Source: Candidatus Desantisiibacteriota bacterium (lineage in GTDB: Bacteria; UBA9089; CG2-30-40-21). Taken from it: a DNA stretch of 12,372 nt. This document shows positions 1-5,946 of the stretch, in pieces. Location: assembly GCA_016208205.1 (NCBI GenBank), contig JACQYP010000072.1, positions 1 through 12,372 on the forward strand. The letters run 5' to 3'. The translations under genes and the position numbers were made by a program. Every line of letters begins with the position of its first letter. The stretch's first letter is position 1. The notes beneath the pieces were generated by a model. It saw only the letters and a program-made list of their open reading frames with translations, made no database searches and was not told the DNA's origin.

Positions 1-108
1 CTTTGGGATTTGATAGCCTTAGCTTTGATAACTTATGCTGCCTCCAAATAGGTTTTCCTTCTGGATTGTACTGAGTTCACATAAAGTTTATTAACAGATT
101 AAGTCCTA
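1..108. other. Left edge, no gene recognised
   Basis: No reading frame with a ribosome-binding site is visible here. The stretch is AT-rich and lies downstream of the last minus-strand gene. I see no GC-rich hairpin followed by a T-run that would mark a terminator. Confidence 0.3.
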
Positions 109-309
109 TTAATTTTCAAAAACTTCCTTAAAAAAAGTATCCTTGTCAAGATTATGCTGCCATTTCTGATGTCGACTTACGGATTCTGTTCTTTCCATTG
201 AAGATAAGGATAGAAACCGATTTGTCTCTACTGGTCCCAATCTTTCCATTAGAATACTAATGGCTTGCTTAAACAGGATGCTTTCACTTATAAATTGACC
301 TTGTCTCAT
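109..309 (-). CDS. Short hypothetical helical protein (66 aa)
   Basis: Function unknown. I place the start at the ATG at 307-309, one base after the stop of the upstream secreted ORF (the junction reads TAAGATG), which suggests translational coupling. Two further in-frame ATGs (318 and 333) would extend it to 74 residues but overlap the upstream gene. The protein looks helical and charged. It carries the stretch MERLGPVETNRFLSL, then ERTESVSRHQKWQ, then a C-terminal DKDTFFKEVF. From memory, this pattern recalls a loose family of about 60-70 residue bacterial and archaeal proteins of unknown role that often lie near toxin-antitoxin genes. That is an impression, not a search result. No catalytic motif, signal peptide or membrane segment is visible. 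It could also be the second half of a decayed gene. Confidence 0.5.
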   Translation of the reverse strand: MRQGQFISESILFKQAISILMERLGPVETNRFLSLSSMERTESVSRHQKWQHNLDKDTFFKEVFEN

Positions 310-310
310 C

Positions 311-589
311 TTAAACATAAATCCCAATATCATGCTTCAATACAAAAACTTCAAGAAAGAGATAGGATTCAGCAGTATCTTTCACAACCTCAATCCCGTT
401 TTGACGCAATCGAATTTCGACATCTGTCCGTAGCCGATTTTCGCTTAAACCATCCTGTTTGTCATTTTCATTAAGACCTTCTACGAACACCTGAACAGTC
501 TTAATTCCACGAAGGCTTTCCTCTCCAAAAGCCCATACATTTTGTATTATCACCATACTAAGAAATCCTAAGATTATTAATTTCTTCAT
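311..589 (-). CDS. Small secreted protein, possibly truncated (92 aa)
   Basis: The ATG at 587-589 follows an excellent Shine-Dalgarno (AGGAGG at 595-600, 5-nt spacing), so translation is likely. Residues 1-20 form a textbook signal peptide: MKK, then a hydrophobic core, then cleavage after VWA. The mature part is about 70 residues, mixed alpha/beta, with the stretches LRGIKTVQVFVEGLNEN, LRTDVEIRLRQNGIEVV and SYLFLEVFVLKHDIGIYV. The alternation looks like a small periplasmic or exported beta-rich domain. The ORF ends abruptly inside a beta-strand-like stretch, and I suspect that relatives continue further, so a premature stop is possible. Function is unknown. The gene lies downstream of the VapBC-type pair and may be translationally coupled to the next small ORF. 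Confidence 0.6.
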   Translation of the reverse strand: MKKLIILGFLSMVIIQNVWAFGEESLRGIKTVQVFVEGLNENDKQDGLSENRLRTDVEIRLRQNGIEVVKDTAESYLFLEVFVLKHDIGIYV

Positions 590-653
590 CTAACCCTCCT
601 CGTATAAGTTTTAAGGTTAATTCCTCAACCTTAGTTATGAATTCCTGTTTCAT
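558..653 (-). CDS. Possible small ORF (31 aa)
   Basis: The ATG at 651-653 has a GGGAG ribosome-binding sequence upstream. The ORF reads 31 codons to a TAG at 558-560, overlapping the signal-peptide gene in another frame. The predicted peptide (MKQEFITKVEELTLKLIRGG, then DEEINNLRIS) is amphipathic and charged, which is unlike random sequence. Directly upstream, a 19-codon frame from a TTG at 707-709 (TTG ATA GAG GAA, preceded by AAGGAG just after the toxin gene) ends in a TGA at 650-652 that overlaps this ATG as ATGA. The two may be coupled leader peptides or one small gene split by a frameshift. Evidence is limited to composition and ribosome-binding sites. Confidence 0.22.
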   Translation of the reverse strand: MKQEFITKVEELTLKLIRGGLDEEINNLRIS

Positions 654-719
654 ACAAGTACTCCCTTCACAAATTGTGATCTTAAAGATCGCACCTCTTC
701 CTCTATCAATTCCCACTCC

Positions 720-1175
720 TTAAAGTTCTTCCATAATCTTAATAGGAGTAAATACTTCTACTTCCGGGAAGCACTTCATGAAGTCTCTCGGATTTGCAGT
801 CAAGATTTTCTTTGAGTAGAATTCTGCATTTGCTCCGATTAAAAAATCAGGGATAAGAACATCCCGATATCCTCCCCTCTTCTTATATTCAGCCTGTGCC
901 TTTGCTGCCCTTTTAGCAATCGTTAGATTATCTGAAACAACTTTTGTTCCGATAGAAAATAACATTTGTTCAAAGTTATTTATTAACTTTTGCTTTGTTA
1001 TTGGGTCATCAATCAATTCAATGCCAGTCCAAATTTCAGAATAGACTACTAACGAAACATAGATTTGAGCATCAATGCTTGAAAGTTTTGAAATTGCTTT
1101 TATTACTTGTTGTGAATGGATATCTCCTGTCAGGGTAGATATAATTATACTGGAATCAAGATTTATCTCAAACAT
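720..1175 (-). CDS. vapC: PIN-domain toxin, VapC type
   Basis: PIN-domain proteins are Mg2+-dependent ribonucleases, and VapC toxins cleave tRNA or rRNA until bound by their antitoxin. The 151-residue length fits. Numbering from the ATG, the expected acidic residues are present: D7 in the opening INLDSSIII strand, E47 in VVYSEIWTG and D110 in PDFLIGANA. The usual final strand follows as ILTANPRDF (T126, N128, D131). The ATG at 1173-1175 overlaps the antitoxin's TGA by 8 bp, and an adjacent GTG at 1176-1178 would add one residue. A GGGAG sequence lies just upstream, and coupling to the antitoxin is expected. Family assignment is secure; the RNA target cannot be inferred. Confidence 0.85.
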   Translation of the reverse strand: MFEINLDSSIIISTLTGDIHSQQVIKAISKLSSIDAQIYVSLVVYSEIWTGIELIDDPITKQKLINNFEQMLFSIGTKVVSDNLTIAKRAAKAQAEYKKRGGYRDVLIPDFLIGANAEFYSKKILTANPRDFMKCFPEVEVFTPIKIMEEL

Positions 1176-1434
1176 CACTATCGCTCCCTCTTATCCATTC
1201 GACAATCTCTTTAGTCTTCATATTTCCAAAAACAGGATGGTTTCTCCAACTACCTTTTGCACTTTGCCAAACCTCATCAGCTTTTTTACCTATTTTTTTT
1301 GTAATTGGATGAATTCGAATTTCTCTATCTATAAATTCCATTTCAATCTCCTCGCTAACATTAATTTTTGCAAGCATTTCCTTTGAAATAAATAATCCTG
1401 TGTTAACTTTAACCTGTTGCCTTAAAGACTGCAT
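1168..1434 (-). CDS. vapB: AbrB/SpoVT-type antitoxin (VapB role)
   Basis: This is an 88-residue protein placed directly before, and overlapping, the PIN toxin gene, which is the standard antitoxin-first order. Residues 7-45 (VKVNTGLFISKEMLAKINVS, then EEIEMEFIDREIRIHPI) follow the swapped-hairpin AbrB/MazE pattern: a beta strand, the I-x-K-E-x-L turn, a hydrophobic helix, then acidic and basic beta strands. This domain normally dimerises to bind the operator. The remaining C-terminal residues, including KADEVWQSAKGSWRNHP and VEWIRGSD, are the usual flexible toxin-binding tail. A strong AAAGGAGG lies 8 nt before the ATG. By analogy the pair should repress its own transcription, but I could not identify an operator in the 59 bp upstream. 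Confidence 0.8.
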   Translation of the reverse strand: MQSLRQQVKVNTGLFISKEMLAKINVSEEIEMEFIDREIRIHPITKKIGKKADEVWQSAKGSWRNHPVFGNMKTKEIVEWIRGSDSDV

Positions 1435-1493
1435 TTTTACTTCCTCCTTTTGACCTTAATCCTTTGCATTGAGGTTTGCAACCTGTCCCCGCC
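1435..1493. other. Spacer with small palindrome
   Basis: This short gap separates the TPR gene stop from the antitoxin ATG and contains the antitoxin's ribosome-binding site. AGGTTTGCAACCT at about 1471-1483 is a 5-bp inverted repeat next to a G-rich run (minus strand GGGCGGGGACAGG). It resembles another interspersed repeat fragment rather than a terminator, because no T-run follows the stem. Confidence 0.3.
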
Positions 1494-4400
1494 CTATTTT
1501 TTCTTCATCCCCTCACTAATAACCTCTATCCTCTCTTTAACCGCTGACCTCCAATCCTCCCTATCCGTATTCTGGGCAATATCCTTATAAATATCCAGAG
1601 CCTTTTGCCAATCCTTTTTATTTTCATATATCTCACCCAGCTTAGCCAGAGCCCTCAGCCGATAGATATTGTTTGGCGGAGACATATCCTTCAGCAACAG
1701 GTACTGGGCTAACACAGATTTTTCGTCCTCCATCTCTGTATAGCATTCAGACAGGCTATAGACTATCTCCAGCCTCGATTCATCCTTTGGATCCAGCTTT
1801 TTCAGGAGATCATTAAAGGCATTAATTGCCAGATTGTAACGAAATTGTTCCTTATAGATAGCCGCCAGTTCTATCAGAACATCATTTATCATCTTATCGT
1901 TTGGATACTGCTCTGTAAACTTAGCGTAAACTGCAGCTGCCTCACTCAGTTTACCTATCTTTTTATAACATAGTCCGGCATTAAAAAGAGCCGCGGCAAC
2001 ATACTCGGTATTGGGAAAGTCTACAGATAGTCTTTGATAACTGCTGATTGCCTCCTCATGTTTTTGCAGGTTATAGTAGGCAGTGCCCAGATGGAAAAGA
2101 ATTGCCGGGATTGATTCGTGTTCCGGAAAATTCTGGAGAAATCTTTTGTAGACCGATATTGCCTCTTCATAGTTTTCCATTTCATAATATGTCTCGCCAA
2201 TATAATATTGAGCCTCTGCCATGAACCTGCTGTCAGCATACATGGTCGCTATCTTCTGAAGCTCTAATAAAGCCATCTGATAGCTTCCTATGGCATAATA
2301 CTTTTTAGCCAGATGGATCTGAATATCAGGGGCAAGTTTACTCTGAGGATATTTAGACAGAAATCCCTTGAGCATCTCAATAATTGTCTGACTAATCTTT
2401 TTCTCTACATCGACCTGTCCCCCTGCTTGAGTCAGCAGGCTCTTTTCTTTGCGATATAAAACTGTTTCGATTGCCTCAAGGGCATCACTGCTTTTGGGGT
2501 CATCAGGATATTTATTGATAAAGCTTTGAAAGCTTTCTATTGCCTTATCATCATTTTCCTGATTATAATAGCACTGTCCAATACGCAGGGATGCTTCCTT
2601 AACCCCGGGTGATTGCGGATATTCATTAATAATCCTCTGATAATTGGCAATAGCCTTTTCATAGTCCTGTGACCGAAAATAGGTGTCGGCAATCTTATAG
2701 ATTGCTTCAACAGCCATAGAATGTGTCGGATATATCTCTATCAGTTTTTTCCAGGCATCAACTGCCTGACTGTAATATTCTAATCTATAGTAACAAAGCC
2801 CGCTTTGATATAGAGCATCAGGCATGATCTTGTGATTGGGGTATGCCTTAATAAGATTTTCATACATCTCTAATGCCTGCTCATACTTTTGCTGATTAAA
2901 TAATCCATTGCCTATCTCATATTGACGGTTAACACTTAATTCATTATCTCCGCTCTTTCCTGCTTTTTCTTCCTTTTTTGGCTTTAAGGCATCTATCTCT
3001 GCCAGCAGCTTATTTGCCTTATCATACTCACCCTTTTGCAAAAAATACCAGACCAGACCATCCTTAGCGTAATACGCAGCCTTAGTCTGGGGATAGTTTT
3101 TGATAATCAAATCATAAACAGACCTTGCCTCATCATAAAAACGATGCTGATAGTAAGCCTCCCCAATATACAGGTAGGCAAATGCCCGCCATTTACTCAC
3201 GCTTGGAGGGAAATTATTCAAGACATAGTGGTATCCGGTAATAATCTGAGCATAGTTCCCCTGCTCATAATAAGCCCGATTAATAAGATACAGAGCCATC
3301 TCATGAAGGTCTTTCTGGTATGATTGGTTCAATATCTCTTGATAGCAGGCAACAGCCTGATCATAATTTTTTTGATAGTAAAAACAATTACCCAGAAAGA
3401 TGTCTGTTGTTGGCAGCAATGGGTGTTTTGGATACTGAGCAATCAATTTTTGATACATAGCGATAGCGAGTTGATAGTCTTTCAAATGATAATAACACCA
3501 GCCAATCTTATACAGGGCATCAGGGATAACCTGACTTGCCGGATAGTTTGAGATCACCGCCCCAAAGGAAAAAGAGGCATTAGAATACTCAAGCATCTGT
3601 AATTGAGCATTACCGATCAGATATTGGGCACAAGGAAGCAATTCGCTTTGAGGATGATCAACAATCAATCTCTTAAACATAGTTATAGCATCAACATAGT
3701 TTTTTTGTTTGAATCTAATACAGCCTGTCTTATACTTAGCATAAACAACTAATTCACTCTCAGGATAACGAGTCATAAATTCCTGATATTTTGTCATTGC
3801 TGACGGAAAATCATAACAGGCATAAAACATCTCAGCAATCAAATAATAGGCACTGCCGAGAAACATACTCCCCGGATAATTTTCAACAAGTTTTTTATAC
3901 TTACCAATAGCGAGCAAGGGTCTTTTAAGCATCTGGAGGCATTTGCCTGCATAATAGATAGCATCAGGCGTCTCTACCTGTTCAAATAATTTCAGAGCCT
4001 CTTCATATTTCTGATCGTGATAAGCTATAAGCCCCCGGGCATAGATAACCTTTGGTTGTCTTTGATACGCAGGGTGAGCATTGATTAATTCCTGATAGGT
4101 CAGGCTTGCCTCTGCCCAATTCTCCTGCGATAGATAACATTGTCCCAGTCCTACCAATGCCTCACCACGGAGATAGCTTCGCGGATATTTTTTTATCAGA
4201 TTGCGAAACCACGAAATAGCAATGACATAATCTTGTTGATTATAATAACATTCACCAATCCTTAAAAAGGCATCATCTGATAGACTGCTTTTTGGATATT
4301 TATCTAAAAGCTTCTGGTATGCTCCAATGCTTATTGAAAACATATTTTTTTTCAACCCTTGAGCATTCAATCTATTTTTATTGTTCTCAAACAAGCATTC

Positions 4401-4748
4401 ACCAAGCATGAACTGAGCCTTATCAGCCCGTTTACTGTGAGCAAAGCGTTCAAGAAAGATGTTGAAAGAGTTTATTGCCTCTGCCTTATCCTTTTCTTCG
4501 ATAAATAATTTTGATGAAAGCTCAAATAATTCCTTTTCAGGCAGATCCTTAGATGCTGCTTCGAGGAAAGGCACAAAGGCACAAAGGAGTATGCAGAAGG
4601 CACAAAGGCACAAAGGCACAAAGGCACAAAGAGAAACCGTAGGGGTAGGTTCAAAACCTATCCTTCCTAAAAAATTTGCCGGAGATGCTGCTTTCTTGTG
4701 ATAGGGATAGGATTTATTTCTGCTTGCTGCAACGGTTGTCAAAAACAT
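1494..4748 (-). CDS. Giant TPR-repeat exported protein (1084 aa)
   Basis: From about residue 75 to the end, the protein is an almost uninterrupted array of 34-38 residue tetratricopeptide repeats, roughly 25 copies. They have the CpoB/YbgF/BamD-like consensus A-x-Y-x-x-G-x-C-Y-Y...Y-x-x-A-I-x-x-Y-x-x-L-I-x-x-YP. Such superhelical arrays are protein-binding scaffolds, commonly periplasmic or outer-membrane-associated. I chose the ATG at 4746-4748 because GGAGGT lies 10 nt upstream (4759-4764); a longer frame starting at 4793 has no such site. Residues 1-65 are abnormal: a block encoded by repeat DNA (4562-4682) supplies the only hydrophobic stretch, SLCAFVPLCLCAF...FLEAAS, which reads like a signal-peptide core with a cleavable end. 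A charged break (KPKKEEKAGKSGDNELSVNR) splits the array in two around residue 580. The binding partner cannot be inferred from these neighbours. Confidence 0.85.
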   Translation of the reverse strand: MFLTTVAASRNKSYPYHKKAASPANFLGRIGFEPTPTVSLCAFVPLCLCAFCILLCAFVPFLEAASKDLPEKELFELSSKLFIEEKDKAEAINSFNIFLERFAHSKRADKAQFMLGECLFENNKNRLNAQGLKKNMFSISIGAYQKLLDKYPKSSLSDDAFLRIGECYYNQQDYVIAISWFRNLIKKYPRSYLRGEALVGLGQCYLSQENWAEASLTYQELINAHPAYQRQPKVIYARGLIAYHDQKYEEALKLFEQVETPDAIYYAGKCLQMLKRPLLAIGKYKKLVENYPGSMFLGSAYYLIAEMFYACYDFPSAMTKYQEFMTRYPESELVVYAKYKTGCIRFKQKNYVDAITMFKRLIVDHPQSELLPCAQYLIGNAQLQMLEYSNASFSFGAVISNYPASQVIPDALYKIGWCYYHLKDYQLAIAMYQKLIAQYPKHPLLPTTDIFLGNCFYYQKNYDQAVACYQEILNQSYQKDLHEMALYLINRAYYEQGNYAQIITGYHYVLNNFPPSVSKWRAFAYLYIGEAYYQHRFYDEARSVYDLIIKNYPQTKAAYYAKDGLVWYFLQKGEYDKANKLLAEIDALKPKKEEKAGKSGDNELSVNRQYEIGNGLFNQQKYEQALEMYENLIKAYPNHKIMPDALYQSGLCYYRLEYYSQAVDAWKKLIEIYPTHSMAVEAIYKIADTYFRSQDYEKAIANYQRIINEYPQSPGVKEASLRIGQCYYNQENDDKAIESFQSFINKYPDDPKSSDALEAIETVLYRKEKSLLTQAGGQVDVEKKISQTIIEMLKGFLSKYPQSKLAPDIQIHLAKKYYAIGSYQMALLELQKIATMYADSRFMAEAQYYIGETYYEMENYEEAISVYKRFLQNFPEHESIPAILFHLGTAYYNLQKHEEAISSYQRLSVDFPNTEYVAAALFNAGLCYKKIGKLSEAAAVYAKFTEQYPNDKMINDVLIELAAIYKEQFRYNLAINAFNDLLKKLDPKDESRLEIVYSLSECYTEMEDEKSVLAQYLLLKDMSPPNNIYRLRALAKLGEIYENKKDWQKALDIYKDIAQNTDREDWRSAVKERIEVISEGMKKK
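4551..4694. repeat. In-frame repeat cluster flanked by 11-bp direct repeats
   Basis: AGATGCTGCTT occurs at 4551-4561 and again at 4683-4693, exactly 132 bp apart. Between them lie two blocks of the 8-bp unit GGCACAAA (about 4568-4587 and 4597-4630), interrupted by AGTATGCAGAA. Next comes a stem-loop at 4643-4663 (9-bp arms with one G-T pair, 3-nt loop) of the GGGTAGGTT...AACCTATCC kind. Because 132 is a multiple of three, the insert adds 44 codons to the TPR gene without breaking it. The protein accordingly shows KAAS and EAAS on either side of the insert. Confidence 0.75.
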
Positions 4749-4810
4749 ATTGGCTTTCACCTCCAAATAATTATTCGAGCTGTTCACGATCATTTACCTT
4801 CCATAAGATA

Positions 4811-4862
4811 TTGAGCAGTTACGAATGTATCTATAATACCATAATTTCTCATGTTTTGTCAA
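4811..4862 (-). promoter_or_regulatory. Sigma70-like promoter of the TPR gene plus conserved box
   Basis: On the minus strand, TTGACA (4857-4862) and TATTAT (4833-4838) are separated by 18 bp, a near-consensus housekeeping promoter. Immediately downstream, 4811-4831 holds a 21-bp box containing GTAACTGCTCAA. The box matches the one downstream of the transglycosylase promoter (12069-12089) at 18 of 21 positions, with all three differences C/T on the coding strand. The leader to the ATG at 4748 is roughly 75 nt. The box may be a regulator site, a leader element or a repeat remnant. Confidence 0.6.
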
Positions 4863-4870
4863 ATGAATTC

Positions 4871-5107
4871 GATCTTGAGTCAGCAATTCTCATTATGACT
4901 TTTAGATTCACCGCAGAGACGCAGAGGACGCAGAGAAAAACGCAGAAAAGCATGTTACATGATTCTTTATAGACCAAGAACCTATCGGTGAATCCTTTAT
5001 TGGCATCATTAGCCTCTCTTTTTTCTCTGCGATTTCTCTTGCGAACTCTGCGTCTCTGCGGTGAAAAAATGCCTGAAATGCTAAAATGAGAATTGCTGAT
5101 CTTGAGT
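4871..5107. mobile_element. MITE-like element (220 bp) with flanking direct repeats
   Basis: TCAGCAATTCTCATT at 4880-4894 is mirrored exactly by AATGAGAATTGCTGA at 5085-5099. GATCTTGAG stands outside the left end (4871-4879) and recurs at 5098-5106. Two bases of the right copy belong to the terminal repeat, so the target duplication is 7 to 9 bp. Inside is a second perfect 20-bp inverted repeat of the CGCAGAGACGCAGAG type (4907-4926 and 5046-5065). There is no transposase gene. Apparent ORFs through it, such as the one encoding FCVFLCVLCVSAVNLK, are by-products of the repeat. It fills the space between mog and the TPR gene promoter. Confidence 0.75.
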
Positions 5108-5138
5108 AACCAGAAATTCACCACAGGGCTTAACTTCC

Positions 5139-5627
5139 TCAGTGTCCACAATCACTAACATCTCCCCTTAAAACATTAAGCCCGTGTGGAAGCGCAGGCA
5201 TGATTGCATCCAGACATTCTGTCGCCGCCTTGGAGCTGCCGGGCAGATTAACAATCAGACATTGCTTTCTTATCCCGGCTATAGCCCTTGAAAGCATAGC
5301 ATGGGGGGTAATCTTAATGCTGGTTAGACGCATGGCTTCGGCTAATCCAGGCACTTGTTTCTCTATCACCATAGAGGTAGCCTCAGGGGTAATGTCTCGT
5401 GGAGAAAACCCTGTGCCTCCTGTAGTTAAAACAAGCTCGCAACCTGTTACATCTACCATCTGGGTAAGCTTTTGAGCAATTATCTCTCTATCATCCGGAA
5501 CAATTTCATACTGGACAATCTCACCATTCAGCCCTGCTGCCATCTCTTGAATTGCCTCACCGCTCTCATCCTTCCTCAGCCCTTTGGAACATCGATCACT
5601 TATGGTTAATATCCCTACCTTAAACAC
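5139..5627 (-). CDS. mog: Molybdopterin adenylyltransferase (MogA/MoaB family)
   Basis: Enzymes of this family activate molybdopterin by adenylylation (MPT + ATP to MPT-AMP) before metal insertion, in the cytoplasm. The 162-residue length is typical of the single-domain MogA/MoaB fold. Visible family motifs, in order, are TISDRCSKG, DESG, the phosphate-binding TTGGTGFSPRDITPEAT, LSRAIAGIR, NLPGS and the C-terminal ALPHGLNVLRGDVSDCGH. The start is the GTG at 5625-5627, with GGTGGAG upstream. An ATG two bases earlier in another frame ends after three codons. It lies 319 bp downstream of mobA in the same orientation, forming a small cofactor cluster, although repeat elements separate the two. 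Whether MogA or MoaB is the better name cannot be decided from the sequence alone. Confidence 0.93.
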   Translation of the reverse strand: MFKVGILTISDRCSKGLRKDESGEAIQEMAAGLNGEIVQYEIVPDDREIIAQKLTQMVDVTGCELVLTTGGTGFSPRDITPEATSMVIEKQVPGLAEAMRLTSIKITPHAMLSRAIAGIRKQCLIVNLPGSSKAATECLDAIMPALPHGLNVLRGDVSDCGH

Positions 5628-5654
5628 TCATCGTCTCCACCAATCTTGAATTGC

Positions 5655-5716
5655 GAATCTCGAATCGCGAATCTGAAGAATCTGAAAAAATAGAACAGAT
5701 TCGCAATTCGAGATTC
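5655..5716. repeat. Long-stem inverted repeat (GAATCTCGAAT type)
   Basis: The arms 5655-5675 and 5696-5716 are 21 bp each and complementary except at one position, with a 20-nt loop. The left arm is preceded by a partial direct copy (GAATTGCGAATCTCG). It lies just upstream of mog's ribosome-binding site, so it may form a hairpin in a mobA-mog transcript. No T-run follows it, so it is not a classical terminator. Confidence 0.7.
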
Positions 5717-5829
5717 AAAATAGTTGTCAGTTAACTTGCCAAATGGCTATTATTCTTGCCATACTCCTAATTACCTCAAATCATTCGACTTCTCGACATA
5801 ATGTGTCAGAGAACAGTAGTCACCAGAGT

Positions 5830-5924
5830 GTCATTGCGAGGAGCTACTGGCGACGAAGCAATCTTCGCTGAGATTGCTTCCCCTTCGCTTCGCTCTGGGC
5901 TTCGGCTTGGTCGCTCGCAATGAC
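5830..5924. repeat. GTCATTGCGAG palindromic interspersed repeat
   Basis: GTCATTGCGAG (5830-5840) and CTCGCAATGAC (5914-5924) form perfect 11-bp arms. Inside them, GAAGCAATCT and AGATTGCTTC (around 5855-5880) form a second hairpin, followed by a TCGCTTCGCTC stretch. This sequence type (GTCATTGCGAG with GAAGCAATCT) is a widespread bacterial intergenic repeat of unknown function. Here it abuts the 3' end of mobA and could protect or attenuate that end of the message. Confidence 0.75.
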
Positions 5925-5946
5925 GGGTTAGTAGTTTCTCTACCAT

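Noticed and set aside
265..474. Plus-strand 69-residue ORF antisense to the small secreted protein
   Set aside because: It lacks a ribosome-binding site and opposes a frame with a clear AGGAGG and signal peptide.
677..695. GATCTTTAAGATC palindrome as a terminator for the PIN toxin gene
   Set aside because: The stem is AT-rich and short, no T-run follows, and a possible small ORF reads across it.
4562..4632. Possible CRISPR array from short tandem repeats
   Set aside because: The unit is only 8 bp with no spacers of constant length, and there are no cas genes in the window.
4472..4654. 60-residue ORF with an FVPLCLCAFVP segment resembling a small membrane protein
   Set aside because: It is an out-of-frame reading of the same GGCACAAA repeats inside the TPR gene; any frame of that repeat looks hydrophobic.
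1494..4793. Longer TPR protein starting at 4793
   Set aside because: The upstream start lacks a good ribosome-binding site, whereas the ATG at 4748 follows GGAGGTGA at suitable spacing.
4849..5151. 100-residue minus-strand ORF rich in basic residues, with an FCVFLCVLCVSAVNLK stretch
   Set aside because: It is read straight through the inverted-repeat element at 4880-5099, its composition comes from the CGCAGAG repeat, and it has no convincing ribosome-binding site.
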